Below are positions 24,424-37,443 of a stretch of 64,000 nt of DNA, one piece after another. The position numbers and the translations under genes are program-made. Below the pieces are notes generated by a model that ran no database searches, was not told the origin of the DNA, and was given only the letters and a program-made list of their open reading frames with translations. The DNA comes from Zygnema cylindricum (lineage: Eukaryota; Streptophyta; Zygnematophyceae; Zygnematales; Zygnemataceae), in assembly GCA_037447655.1 (NCBI GenBank), contig JBBHKE010000190.1, positions 492,881 through 556,880 of the forward strand, written 5' to 3'. How positions within the stretch are numbered: position 1 is the first letter of the stretch; every line of letters begins with the position of its first letter.

Positions 24424-26870
24424 TTAAAGAAAGAAAGAAAGAAAGAAAGATTTTATTTTGAAAAACGCGATGGTTAAACCATCAAAGTACAAAACTTGAT
24501 TGAAAAGGAAAATTGTTCACTACCATTAAAGGCTAGAATTGTAAAACCAAAAGTACGTACAAAAATTGTAAAAGCTAACCAACACTAAGAGTAAAAGAAA
24601 GCAAAGAAAACATAGGAAACAAAAACAAACACTAAACCTAAACTACAACAACAATTAAAATTACACTCTACAAAGGCTCTAGATGACAAAAAAGGGTCGT
24701 CGGCCCAAAGCCTAATACAAAACTACACTAAAGGTCTGAGGAACAAATATCATCAATGTGCACCGGGTGGCGGGGAGGTAAATCTCGTAGGCCTCGGCCA
24801 TCGTTCACCACCGTGCTTTGTCGAATAAGGGCCGATGCTTAACATCGTTGAAGGGCAACAGAGATACGTTGGCGGTAAAAGGCTGACATGAGAGCCGATG
24901 GAGGGCTGCCAGGTCCTCAAGCCTCAAATGACCATTGAGCACAATCACGGATGAAGTTGTCGAACGACGAGTCCAATATCCCAAATATCTCCAAAGCGAA
25001 CGGTATGAAGTTGTCGCCTGGGTTCCGATGAGCCTAATCGCTTTCTTTAGAAGTCGCTGCATCTCGAGCCGCAACACCAGTATGTAATGCCGCACGCGTT
25101 GAAACATGGGATCCCGTCGGGTCGGTCAAAACTACATCCCCCAACGTTCTCTGTGCGCCTTATAAAAGCACGAGGTCCACGCGAGGGCCGCGCACTCCCC
25201 GAGATTAAGAACGTGGCGAGAGGATATGCGACACCTCACGTTTTACCGTATACCCGGCTTCACTACCAACCGAGGCGACTGCATCTCGAACCATATCATG
25301 CGCCGCTGTACGTTCTCCACCATGTGAACAACAGAGAAAATGGACGCCCTGCTCATCTATAGATTGGCCACAAACGCAACGAAGCTTACCCAAAAAGGAA
25401 GGGTGTGGCAAGCCAAGACGTAAACGGGATGCACAAGAAAATTGTTGAGAAGATAAACGAAGTGAGGCAAGAATTGGAATAGCGACGAGCCAAGCGCCAG
25501 CACCTGGTCCTGAACAAGAGCGCAGTCAAGCCCGTGCGTCAACCGTAGGTAGCGCCTCAAGTAGGTTCTTAAAATCAACGGCGGCGACCTTATCGGTGAT
25601 ATGTTGTTGCACCCGGGAAGGACTGCTGGCGAGGAGGGAAGAGAATGGAGGAACGACATCTTGGGCCTCAGCTGGCAAAAGTAAACGAGTAGACAATAAC
25701 GATTGCTGAAATGAGAAAGATATTTTGTCAACGGTAGAGATCGCATGGGCCAAGATATGACTATCATCTACCACAAACCTCAAACTAATGATGGATACCA
25801 CTAGGGCCCAACTACCTAAGTAAGCGGCCGGTGCTATGGTCGTTGTAGGACACATACCAAGACCCCCGAAAGAGACGGGTAAAGCAGATTGGCGACGAGC
25901 GAGAAGCCCTTCCGGGCGATCGAAAATACCATGCCCGACGAGTTGATGCAAAATTGCAAAGAGACGATTATTAAAATCCGAAAGTGAGGAAAGGAAAGAA
26001 CAACTTGGGAGTATAGTGCGCGCTAATTACAAGGGACGTTGCGAAAAACAACGAGTTAAAATAGCGAAAGCCACTTGGGAATCAGGCATTTTCGGAAGGT
26101 CCTCAGAGTGAGAAAGGTCGTCCAATAAAGCATCTGTAACAACTGGTTAACAAATTAAGGGGCGCCAATTGGAGAACCTAAAACCCTTAACCCTTCTTGA
26201 GGCGTACAAACACGAAAGCCTGCAAGAAGAAGGAAATTTGGTGGCAAACTAATTGATGACCACGCAACACATTTAGGGACTTTGACTGACAGGCCTATCC
26301 TTGAAAGTTGCTCAGAAAAATAGTGGAAGGCAAGAACCACCTGGTCTGGTGGACCGATAATATGTGTGTCATCCGCCAACGAAGGGAACAAACAATTGGG
26401 GAAAGCGGCAGCGCATGCTTGCAAGGCTTGTAAGTGGGCTAGAGCAAATAAAGGGGCTCCCAAAGGGTTGCCTTGACGAGTACCGATAATTGAGTCCAAA
26501 GTGGCAACATCTCCCAATGGGCCTCCAAGGGAGTAAATAAGAGAGATGGGCGAGGAGTAAAAGGTGCGAACAAAAATGAAAAGTTGGTTGATGGGAGGGG
26601 GGGCTTGTCGCAACTCGCGGAAGATGGCGTTACGATCCACAATGTTAAAAGCATTAGCGATATCAACTTGGAGAACGACCTAATATGGGTGCAGATCCAT
26701 TGTCGTACGTAAACCATGGACGATTGCCTCACAACCGCCCCGTGTAGCGACACCAAATTGATGAGGGGAAAAATAATAGTGGAACGCCCTTTGAAGTTGT
26801 AGACACATTGATCGAGCCACAAGACGGTACAAAGGCAATAAAAGCACGCTATACTAATGGCGATACAATA
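24424..26870 (-). pseudogene. Decayed non-LTR (LINE) retrotransposon with RT and C-terminal zinc/endonuclease-like region
   Basis: Right to left on the minus strand: RT motifs FGVATRGGCEAIVHG (about 26760-26710), LQVDIANAFNIVDRNA (about 26680-26620, the first catalytic Asp), GTRQGNPLGAPLFALAH (about 26490-26430) and LADDTHIIG (about 26385-26355, the catalytic ADD variant). The downstream thumb/connection is broken by frameshifts. A CVCG-x12-CCSHGGERTAAHD block (about 25385-25290) follows, then VDLVLL ... DVVLTDP (about 25180-25110). That order, Cys/His knuckle followed by a D...DV pair, resembles the CCHC plus restriction-like endonuclease tail of R2-type LINEs, which is an inference. The (TTTC)n run at 24424-24450 on the minus strand may be the 3' tail. 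Multiple stops; inactive. Confidence 0.8.
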
Positions 26871-27476
26871 CAATCATACTGTACAATACCGTACACATTG
26901 AGTATAGTACAAGTGTTCAACACATATAATCTCATGTTGAATATTCTATAGAGTAGGGAGCTATTTTCGGCTTCATTGTTTTGCTATTTTCGCCTCATTG
27001 TGACATTCGTACATAATTGTACAGATTTTTGTGTGCGCGTACGTCGAAGTACAAATAGAATAAAGTTTTAAACCGAATTACGAAAATTGTTGGTGTTTTT
27101 TACGCTGAATAACTTTATCTGGCGGAAAAATACAAAAAGTCAAGCTTCATTGAACTTTTTGTCAGCGCGGAAGTTTCATGCCTTCATGCAGAGCGTCGTA
27201 TGAAAATTAACGTAAAAGCTCCAGCAGGTTGCCACATCCAAACGGCGGCGTTCATTGACACTGTTCGCACGGGCTAAACGATTCATTATTTTGGCATGTT
27301 GTATTATTTTGTCCCATACCGTAAACCTGCGTACAAACACCGACAATTGTACGTATTTTGAAATTTAACACACGAAATTTGCACCATTACGTACATAAAA
27401 TACAAAGAGGCGAAAGTAGCAATAATAAAAAAGGCGAGAAAAACAACCCCCACCATACGCATACAGTCATATAGTA
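26871..27476. other. Intergenic AT-rich DNA
   Basis: No gene or domain recognised. Contains repeated gtac-rich strings such as cagtacagat. Open frames here have no support. Confidence 0.4.
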
Positions 27477-27520
27477 CACCGTGCATCTCTATTATCTTTA
27501 ACAGTAATAACGATAAACGT
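27477..27520. repeat. Very short CACCG-family MITE remnant
   Basis: Begins caccgtgcatctctattatc after TA and ends in a degenerate copy of the inverted terminus (taataacgataaacg) before TA. It resembles the 38-bp copy at 38394-38431. Confidence 0.5.
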
Positions 27521-27892
27521 ACCATATTGAGTATTATACAGTACAGATTGTACCGTACTGAATATCGTACCACTGTTTGCTACTGCGTGCCTGAATACTC
27601 TTTATGGAAAATTGCTTCCTTTCTTCTTACTTTCCTTTTCTTTGTTTCTCACTCTACAAAAATTGCTTCCCTTCTCCTATCTTTCCCTCACTTTGTTCTC
27701 TTTTACTTCTTCCTTCTCTTTCTCTTTCTTTTTTTCTGTCACTGTGCCCCCCCATCCTTCCCTTTGAACTCTCTTTCATTTTTTAATTTTCTTCTTTGTT
27801 CTATCCTCCTCCTTTTTTCTCTTTTTACTCATGGAATCCACTGAACAAGTAGTCGATTCAAAAATCACTTCGATCAACTTGGTCATTCACTA

Positions 27893-28091
27893 CACCTTGA
27901 ATCGTTATTAGCGTATAGAAATTATTAGTGTAAAGAAAAAATTAGCATCATTCATTCTAATTTAGTTCCAGGAGACGTGGCAGATTATGGTCCACGTCCT
28001 TAAATAGTATAATTTATTATATTTAAGGTATCAATGTCAAAATTTTGGGGTGCCGATATAGCGTACATAAGGCTAATAACGATTCACGGTG
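27893..28091. mobile_element. CACCG-family MITE, 199 bp
   Basis: Termini caccttgaatcgttattagc and gctaataacgattcacggtg are inverted repeats; both ends are flanked by TA (27891-27892 and 28092-28093). No coding capacity. Confidence 0.88.
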
Positions 28092-29988
28092 TAGTTTCCA
28101 AATTCCACCGTCAAACAACAGTTGGTTCTATGCCACGAATCACCTGTCGACAAATTGACAAGCTCATGGAAATACCTGAAGTCTTTCTTTCGCTGACAAA
28201 CGGAACTTAATCTCAGTCTTGTAGCGGAAAAACTCAATGATTCCCTTTTTACTATCCTCGATCCTAAATTGTCTAATTTGTAATTCCTGAAAATTCGACT
28301 CACTTGTCGACCTGATGTTCAAATAGAAAGGACACTGGCTAGTTTAGAAACTTTGTCTCGGCTGCGAGTATTGCATCGTGATTATTGTTTTCTTAACGAC
28401 CGAATTGCATTGCAAATAGGAAAAGGTTAAAAGCTCTTAGAAGATACATCCCTAACATGTACCTTTTGCCCGCTCACTTATAATGGTGTGAACGATCTCT
28501 TCTCTAGTCCTTTTCTTGGACTACGTTGATTACCTCTTCACAACAGTGGAAATATGTAGGTTTGTAAAAAAATAAATGTATCAACGACGACTATAACGTT
28601 GGCAACATTTAAGTGCCAAAAAAATCGTTCAACATTCCCAGCGATAGGCATTTCATATCAACCGAGCTCATTTCAATGTTTCCAATCTATTTTTGCATCT
28701 TAGGACTTGCCATTTATGTGAAGGTTCATTTTGATATTTATAGTGTTGTGTATCGATGACATTTTGCCGATAACCAAGATGTACCTTCTTTTGACCTACC
28801 AATAATAGATATATTGGTTCGGTATATTGGTAAAAGAATTATCGCAATAAATTACCAATATATCGCGATGAATAACCAATGTATCGCAATAAATTACCGG
28901 TAATTATCGGGCCAATAACTGTCGGCGATGACTCTATACTATGGTACGGAATGGATTGTGAACATTTTACCAAAAGCCCGGAGCCCCCCTCACGATAACC
29001 CTGTACTAATTTCATACTTCATTTTCGTACCGCATCCATACGACTGTACGCAGCACCCCCCAAAAGTTGATATATTGGCAATAATTCTCACAGGTCCCAG
29101 ACCCCTTGCTGTCTGATTACGGATAATATTGGTTATCAAAATTACCCAATAACTCAACAATAAATATTTCTTTGGTTCATCCAGTAGTCATCAGTGTTAC
29201 ACCATTGATTCTTCACAAGTAAATCTGAGGCTCAAGCTGATTTTTTGTATATAACTAAGGACAAAAAGACTTGCTTTGAAATGAACTGTTCGATACTTGT
29301 TGCATTATTTGGTTGTGTATGAACTAACTATTTTTGCTTTTGCACATGGCAAGGGTTCCGATACTTGTAGATAAACCAGTTCCGAAACATCTGCTATATA
29401 CCGAGAATAGTGATTGCAAAAGTCAATTTGTTTTTCAAAACACACTACATGGCTTTCTCACGATCTCTGTTTCCAAAAAGTGTATGCAAAAAGACATACA
29501 CCAAGCACTCAAGAAAAAGTAAGAAAACAATAATTTTCTGATATGCTAAAAGCTTTTATTCTTCATGAAAGTTGCATTTACTAGAACCACCCATGCCTTT
29601 ATATTTCGTTATATACAATATTGTACCAGACAATCTAACACAATTAAGATGACTACATAACTAAGACTGTGAGTCGTCGCTATAACATTTACATGTTTCC
29701 AATAAATAAGCATCTTCTAGTTTAACTCTATTTATGGTGTGTGCCATACAACAAGATATATTTCACCAAATTTGCAACAACGAAGACAATCAACATGAAG
29801 GAAACACGAAGTTTCATGTGTTTCTATTTCAAATTCATTTCATTCGACAATTTTGTGTTTACAATTTAATAACCGTAGGACGCATGTCACAACAAATTGA
29901 AAGCGCAACAAGATTCTAAAACAGATGCAAATAACACGAGGCGTAGAACATTAATTAATGTGAAGTGAAATGGCTTCACAAAATGGAA
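28092..29988. other. Intergenic region downstream of ALG3
   Basis: No gene recognised. Near 28800-28925 a string of accaatatatcgcg-like and aataattaccg-like words alternates, an imperfect internal repeat similar in wording to 30295-30430 in ALG3 intron 12. The last several hundred bases probably include the ALG3 3' untranslated region. Confidence 0.4.
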
Positions 29989-32900
29989 TCACTCGTTTTT
30001 CCCTTTTAAATTCAGTGGTCTTTTGGCCCACAACCCCGCAAGAAGCGCTCCATGAGTGGCAAGGAGAGAGAGAGAGGAGATGGAGGTCGAAGGATATACA
30101 TTCCAGCACAATTCAATGAAGAGCCACAAGACCAGCCTGCAAAAAAGGCACAAAGAAGGAGCCATATTGATCAGCCTCGAAAGAGAAAGAAGAAAAGAAA
30201 ACATAAGGAAAAGGCTGCAAATGCGATAGTTTTCCAGTTAATAAAGCATTATTGATTTCGGAACAAGAAACGCATCATCACTAATGTTATAGACTGGGAG
30301 CCCTCGGACGATAACCGATATCTAGGTTTTCTGGGCCTGCCGATGATCGATATATCGGTCCAGATATCCGTTACAAAACATATCGGCGACATAAACATCA
30401 TCACTGTCACGATATCATATATCGCGAAAAACAAACGTACATTATTCTAGGGTATCATTAAAGTGTGACTTTTTGAACGGCTGTCCCTGCAATGGTCCAT
30501 GACGCTTGCGTTTTTGAGTTTTTGCATTTTTGCAGGTTGCTGTAACAAGTATAGCATAGTCCTAGTGCAGTATAGGATAGTATTAGTGTAGTATAGCATA
30601 GTTTTCTGGCTCATACTTGGCGACTGTGCCGTCACGTGACGAGGTGTGACATATTATGTTGTCCTGAATGAAGTAGGACGGTCACATCTTAACAATCCCC
30701 CAAATACAATTTTGTAGTGTGTTTTAGCATTCGATGTACTGTATATTATCTAACTATATTATATAGTACGGCCAATATATTAAATCACAATTTATATCAA
30801 TCGAAGGCAATTTATCAACAAAAAATATTTATCGGTCAAAAACTAATAATATCAGTAGGTTGACCGTTATCGGTTATCCGACATATCAGCTCTGTCCGAA
30901 CACCAATGTAATAATCATATCACTATTTTTCTGCTATTTCGGCAAAAAACACATACCTGACAGGTGTCGCAAAATCTGTGCACCACAGGAGGCAGGGAAG
31001 AGCATGGAAATACCTGCCCAAAAAGGATTCAAAACACACAAATAAGTCCCAAAGTTGGGTTCAATCAAATATATTTCCCAGAGAGAGACACATAACGAAA
31101 TGGAGAGGTCAGTTCTTCCAATGCCGAGAATTGCCAAATACACACATAGCTAATAATGAAGTGGATAACAAAATCAAAACTCCCCATAGAACCGAGTGCT
31201 TGTGCCCTAATCCTTACCAGGAGAAGAACTGGTAATGAAGGCTCCGGGCAAAAACTATACCGATGAAGTTACCGATAAACATAATAGAAGCTATGTCTGC
31301 AAAGCTTAAAACCAACGGCGTTAGTTTTCAGTCACCCACATATTTGCAAAGGTAAAGGGAGAGGGAAATGGAGAGTGAAGGAAGAAGAGAGGGCGAGGGA
31401 AATGGAGAGGGACGAGGAACAAGGAGAGGGAAAAGGAATAAGGGAAGGCGAGGGAGGAGGCGGCCCAAAAGGAGAGGGAAAGCAGAGGTAAATGACACTC
31501 TACTAGCAAAAAGGTGATTTCTATTCCAGTCAAAGTGGTGGTATCCGGTATCCGAATTGTACTCTCAGACGTTGTTGGACCTTATGTCCAAATAAAGACA
31601 TGAGTCACAGACTGAGAAAACATTCACATCACAGTCTTTCCATTTTCAATAAAAAAATATTTTCCAATTACAAGTTCAAGGAACAGAAGGGGAAAAAAAA
31701 AGATCTCCAGACTGTATTAAGTGAAGGTGTTTCTGAACTGCTCATACGAAAAAAGAAGTCTCACCATGTGCAGTCAGAAGTCCTTTACTTGACTTGCCCT
31801 TAACATCTGATAAAGGTTTCCAGCCAATAGAACACAGAATACCGCCTTCTGCCCTGTTGATCATAAAAAAATTGAGAACAAATAAATAAGGAATTGCATT
31901 GTGCAATAAAAAAAACATTATGCAATCTGAATTAAGGCCACTCCTGTACAGCGTGAATAGGCATGAGAATTTGAGAAATATATAGAGTGAAGTTTATTAG
32001 GTCTGAGGGACGAGGACAATTTTCAACCGCCTACCAAGCTAGTGTCACGAAAAAAATATCAGCCGTATTAACACTATTTTATGTTCAGGGGCCAGGAAAA
32101 AGGAGCAGCGAAAAAGTATATTAACGCTAATGACAATTCACGGTGTAATTTACACAAAGAAGACATAATTAACATCAGTTGAGATCCAGCAGTAGTGCTC
32201 AACATGGAAAGACCAGATGGAGAGTGAAATCGGTGAAAACTGGAAGAAATAAGAACCAGAAGTAACCAGTACAATGATAATAGAGATAGGCAGAATTAAG
32301 ACAGCAAGAACAACTCGGTGTTGGGTTCCCGTTACCCACAAACACACAAGCTCATCTTACGTAAACAACAAGATAAAAAAAGTCCAGACAGTCTCATTCC
32401 TGAAAAATTCCAAATGCAAAAAAAACTGAATCTCGGCAAAATGGAATTGCTTACCTGCACCATTGATACTTCACAAAGAGATAAAGCACCAGCAAGTGAA
32501 AAAAGAGAAGACAAAGTGCAAATGGCTTCGAGACAAAAACTGCTTCCGGAACAAACTTGAAGTTGACCGACCTGCACTCCAAAACACCATAAATTATATA
32601 TCACTATTCCTGTCTCTTTCTCTATTTGATTTCACTATCTCTTCTAAGTTCTGAAGCTCGTCAACAATATCCACAAGAGTACAAAATTGTTCCTCTTTTC
32701 CTACCAAAAAGAAATGAAAAGAAAAGAAGATTCTCCAAAACAAATAGGCTTTGACAACAACAAAAGGGCTCAGGCCCTTATAAGACTCGTGAACTCACCA
32801 AAAGTGGATAAAAACACGGCCCAGGTTGAATGATCGAGATAAATAGGCCCAGGGGTAATGAAGGAGAAATGGGAGGCCCACAAGAAGCTGTTATCGAAAA

Positions 32901-35900
32901 CCCCAAAAGCCATAAACATAAACAATTACAGTTCAAGAAGACTAACCAGCATTCCCCTCCCCTGCTCTCTGTTCTTTGCTTGAACAGTACTATGTGAAGT
33001 CGAGGAATTGTATTTGATAAAATTCCTCGACTCAATTCAACATTTTAATTTTAATTTCCCATGTGATCTTACCTGCAGTAACGCGGCACAACTAAGAGCA
33101 AAGAAGACCCTCAACAAAGAAGTTGCCTGTCCCAACAAACCCAATCAGGTTTAAAAAAGGCAGGAAAAAAAACGGGCACCAATGGAAAACTGGGTAAAGC
33201 ACAAGCAGCTGTGCTTGTTCTGCATATTGTTTGCATGGAACATATTACAGTGAAACCTCTCTAAAACAATACTGCCTAATTCAATAACCACCATAATTCA
33301 ATACCTGCGCCCGGGACTGAGGTTGGGCCCATAGTTAATTCTGACCCTGCTTAATTCAATAACCTGTCTAATTCAATACCAACCCTCGTTCCCAAGAGTT
33401 TTGTTTTAGAGAAATTCTACTGTATTTGGAAAGTGAATATAGGGCACCTTGAGGAGAATTAACAAGAGAGAGGGTGCAAAAAGCAGCACATTCATTTTCA
33501 CTGAAACTGCCGCACTGTTCTGCCCCCCATTCCCCAAACATCCTCAACCAGTCATTCGCAGAGTAAGAAAAAGAAATAGAAGAAATTTCACATCCAATTG
33601 ACCAGTTTCTAGGAATAAAGATAATGTGTAAGCTAAATCTTACAATAAATTAAGTTAACGTGCAGATAATTAAAGATTAAGTATTAATAGCTCAAACACT
33701 ATTAACCCTTTTGACTCTCAACTCAGACAAAAACAATTGGGTCCTGTTCTGTCTTGGGAACATACACTGTGAATCGCTATTGACGCTAATAGGACTATAT
33801 CGGTGTCCCTAAATTTTGGCAGTTAAACTTTAAAAAAAATCAGTAAACCTTAGTGTTTTTTTTTGTTAACACTAATTCTTTATTTAAAAGCAGCCACGTC
33901 ATTCAGAACTGCATTAGAATTATTAACACTGATATAAACTCCACACTAATAATTTATTTACTCTCACAGCGATTCACAGTGTAGTTTCTGAGAGGGGATT
34001 AACAACAATTAAACTCTAGATGTGTCATTAGACACTTGGAAAGAGCAGACCATAAAAGCTTCCAATAATAACACCGTCCCACATGACAAGAAGAAATATA
34101 GGTATTACTTCGGAGCAAAGGTTTTCAAGCTAGACGGATGAGAAGAGAAAACAAAATGTAACTAAATGTAAAAGTCACTGTTTCCAATTAAAAGTTTGGT
34201 AGCCGATAATGATTAAGTTTGCTGCAGAAAAAAAATGCGACACTAGTTGATGTACCTGAATATAGTGAGCCCAACGTTCCACCAACCGTTTTGAAGAATG
34301 AAAATTGATGTATGCAAAAGCAGCATTGCAACACAGTCATTGAAAAGCCGCAGTACAAATATGGAGTGGACACGTTTTGAGAGACAAAGAAGAATCAGAG
34401 CCCATGGAGGGACCTGCACACAACAAACTTGCACAGGTCAATCATATTGCTCATCAGTGATCTCAGACTAAGAAAAACATATTTTTTAGGATCACACAAA
34501 TAGAGGGTTTTGGTTGGGGGGTTGGTTGGAGGGAGGGGTGGGGGGGAGAGGGAGAGGGAGAGGGAGAGAGGGACTGGGTTGCGTGCATATATATATACTT
34601 ATGCATATATATATACTTATGCATATATATACACACACATATATTTATATATACACTACAATATGTGCATATATATGTATAAGTATATGTATATATATCG
34701 TTTATTTTGAAAGCAAATGTGGAAAACTACGGTGTTCCAATGAACTATAACATGTTATATTCTGAATTTTATTGCGAAACATGCACTTAAGACTCACCAA
34801 TTTGCCTCTGATGTAGATGAAGAACACAATTGCTTGATTGAGAACGTATATTCCTACGAAGTATAGCTAAGTAGTCTCCAACCACCACAAAGCATACATA
34901 AAATATCAGTTATGATGCCCTCTGCACAGTGAAGTTGCACATGTAAAAGGAGAAAAAAGGCCAACAAAATTGTCAAATTGTGCTGCATTTGTTTTCCAGT
35001 ACACCGTGAATCATTATTAGCGTTAATAACACTAATTCAGTGACAGTTTAATTTTGCCCTCTGGCCACAAAATAGTGTCTAAAACACTGGCTGTCTATAA
35101 CGCAAATTCTTGAAATGGTTCAGAAACAGCCACGTTCTTCGAAACTGAATTACAATTAACCATGCACTAATAATTTATTTATCTAATGACGATTCATAGC
35201 GTACTCACCTGGGCCACTGAGACAGTACCATTTGTCAGATAACGCAAAGCAGTAAAGACGTACAAAAATCCGGCCGGATAGACAAGCGGTCCAGTATCAC
35301 CTTCCAGCTTTGAGTAGTCCCGTTCTCCGGACAAAAACCCCTCTACCTGCAGTCCACGTGCATAATAGAAGTAAGATGAGAGTGAGAAATGCTTTACAGA
35401 CCAAGCAATAAAAGATAAAACAGCATTTACAAAGATAAGCAAATGAGCAACTTCGCAGACTTCTAAACTGGTGCAAAAGGATCATAAAAAACCTCTTCAC
35501 TCCTCGGTGCATAATAAGCCTCTCTTGTTTTACTCTACTTGACTTCTGGCCAGGCAGAAGTGCCCCCCAGTAAATTGTGAAATACTTCGTGACAATTTTT
35601 AAAAGCAGTGTAAATTTTAGCACACAAACCTGTGACATGTATGCATCCCAGTCGATTTTAGTATCTGCCACGCACCAGATGACCCCTCATGTGTCAGAAA
35701 GATAAAAACCGGTCAGTTCCAGCCAGCATTTGAAAATTGTTGATTCCTTGTCGATAAAAACTATTACTTTCGTGCTACATCACCTGGCCATGAAACATTT
35801 GGAACGAAAATGTAAGAAGGAAACGTGTCAAGCAGGTCATATTCAAGACCGACAAGTTGGTATTGATTTTGTCCTGAGTTCTCGAAGGCCACACCAATAC

Positions 35901-37443
35901 TAAACTTGAGTTTGGCACTTCCTATAGAACTACAATGGTTCTCCACTTTTTGGTGCTGAAACAATTTCCAGCAATCCTTGTAAGCAATTTTAATTTAGAT
36001 ATGATGAACGATAAATTGGCTGACTCTTCATGACTTTGAAAATAACAAGCACTGTAAAATACACTGCTAAAGTATTCGTCAGCCTTTGATTCTGTTTAAC
36101 AGGTGCAAACCGAACAAAACCACGGGAACTTGCAACCTCGGGTTTCAAACAGACACGCCATGCTATCTATGCCAAAATAAACTTAGTCTCTTGGAAGAGA
36201 AGATGACCAGGTCCTGTCAACGGAGGAGAACTTTACAGCCCATGAGACTTATGCTGAGAAATGCTATAACTGCTTCAAATACCGACTATGATAAAGCGTC
36301 AATTACCGGCTATGAGAAAATGAAAATTGTTCAACCATTGAAGGAATTAACAAGTGAAGAATCTGGCCATCAACCATATACACCCAAGCTTGTATCTTAA
36401 TCCCAGACATATCTGAACTCCTTTTTTGACAATAACGCAAACACTTTTTTAGAACCAATAAAAAAAGAAAAACAAGCTGCTCAAGTACATCACTAACAAC
36501 TTGGTTTCTACACTTGTGAAAATTGCTGTTGAATTAACACGATTCTGTGTAGTTATGGAGAACATGGTATACTAGCTCAGAGATTCAAACTATGTGGCAC
36601 TTAGATGACGGGTTGGATGAGTCAATATTGATGTTGATACAGCAATAAAACATAAATACAAAATATAGTGTGGCAAATAAGCTACATTACGTCAGGACAA
36701 AAGAAGAAAATTGAACATGATAAAGTGCAGGTTAACCAATAACATGGAGTCCCACTTGATTAAAATTACAAATCTTAGAGAACATCATCAGATAACTACC
36801 GTGTAAACATTGACGATTGCCAAAACGTGGAATATTACCGAAATATATGGCTTTAAAGAAAGTGTGGTACAAATATGGACAGCAATCACAATTGTGAGGG
36901 AGTCGTGAAAGCCACCAAATGAGATAAGCATCTTCAGTCTGGTTGATATCTAAAGTAACGGAGGAACAAGAACGTAATTTAAACAAATCTACTAACAGGC
37001 TCTGTGAAAATACGTATTCATTTCAATTGAAAAAAACAAACAAAAAAAGAGAAAGTACCTTGATAAATAGTCAAACTTGTTTAAGAATTTCATTCATTGC
37101 GCGAAAAAAAAATGCAAGTAGACATCCACTTTGGTCTTAACAAATGACAGGAATGGAATGTGAATAAAGAATGGCTCTCACATGGAACGCGTAAAACAAT
37201 GCCAAAACAGAAAACTGAGAATGGTTTCTTACATGGAACGCGTAAAACAATGCCAAAACAGAGAACTGTCTCTAGACACAGCAAGGCCATGGCCACCAGG
37301 AGTGCTGCATGAGTATCGGAAGGATCAGCCAAACGACACCATAGTTTCCTCCATAGGTTCCTGAAAGAAGTGCCTTCATGTAGAGTCTTTTCCAATCTGA
37401 TGGCTTCTTCTCCTGAAAGCTTCCGGGTAGAGCCAGCAGCCAT
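29989..37443 (-). CDS. ALG3: ALG3, Dol-P-Man:Man5GlcNAc2-PP-Dol alpha-1,3-mannosyltransferase, 13 exons, 436 aa
   Basis: Exons (minus): 37443-37233, 35664-35630, 35346-35209, 34866-34798, 34413-34256, 33514-33448, 33126-33073, 32887-32799, 32571-32455, 31853-31765, 31296-31218, 31013-30957 and 30136-29989. All introns are GT-AG; the 1311 coding bases keep one frame to a TGA stop. The length is normal for the family. Diagnostic blocks in order: [13 protein letters not shown] (71-83), [74 protein letters not shown], and [10 protein letters not shown] near the C-terminus. It is a polytopic ER membrane enzyme of family GT58 that adds the first lumenal mannose, from dolichyl-phosphate mannose, to the N-glycan precursor. 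Introns are loaded with MITEs, and exon 1 has a duplicated splice donor. I see no disabling lesion. Confidence 0.96.
31345..31495. repeat. Purine-rich tract in ALG3 intron 10
   Basis: GGGAGAGGGAAATGGAGAG-type low-complexity sequence on the plus strand, wholly intronic. Confidence 0.7.
32110..32148. repeat. Right terminus of a CACCG-family MITE in ALG3 intron 9
   Basis: The sequence aacgctaatgacaattcacggtg followed by TA matches the right end of the family; no partner left end was found nearby. Confidence 0.5.
33248..33422. mobile_element. Emigrant/pogo-like MITE in ALG3 intron 6
   Basis: 175 bp with termini CAGTGAAACCTCTCTAAAAC and GTTTTAGAGAAATTCTACTG (imperfect inverted repeats), flanked by TA at 33246-33247 and 33423-33424. 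The terminus resembles the CAGTAAAACCTCT ends of plant Emigrant/Lemi1 (pogo-like) elements. Internally it repeats taattcaataac-type words. Confidence 0.85.
33765..33981. mobile_element. CACCG-family MITE in ALG3 intron 5
   Basis: 217 bp, termini cactgtgaatcgctattgac and cacagcgattcacagtg, flanked by TA at 33763-33764 and 33982-33983. Confidence 0.85.
34535..34700. repeat. GGGAGA and TATATGC/ATAC microsatellites in ALG3 intron 4
   Basis: A (GGGAGA)n run at about 34540-34572 is followed by alternating TA-rich tetranucleotides (tatatatacttatgca twice) up to about 34700. Open frames rich in Tyr and Ile across it are artefacts. Confidence 0.85.
35002..35201. mobile_element. CACCG-family MITE beside an ALG3 splice donor
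   Basis: 200 bp, termini caccgtgaatcattattagc and gattcatagcg, flanked by TA (35000-35001, 35202-35203). It lies in intron 3; its right end and TA are only four bases from the GT of the exon 3 donor (35208-35207). Confidence 0.85.
37176..37285. repeat. 51-bp tandem duplication spanning the ALG3 exon 1 donor
   Basis: The string acatggaacgcgtaaaacaa occurs at 37180 and 37231, a 51-bp offset. Both copies end, on the minus strand, in a usable donor (GTAAGA at 37232 and GTGAGA at 37181). Use of the distal donor would insert 17 codons in frame. The proximal donor gives the conserved PYTKID join. Confidence 0.85.

Noticed and set aside
30290-30900. A further inverted-repeat element in ALG3 intron 12
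   Set aside because: Similar ATATCG and ATAACCG words occur at both ends but no consistent terminal repeat or target duplication could be drawn.
34510-34750. Tyr/Ile-rich open frames
   Set aside because: They lie on an intronic microsatellite of ALG3.
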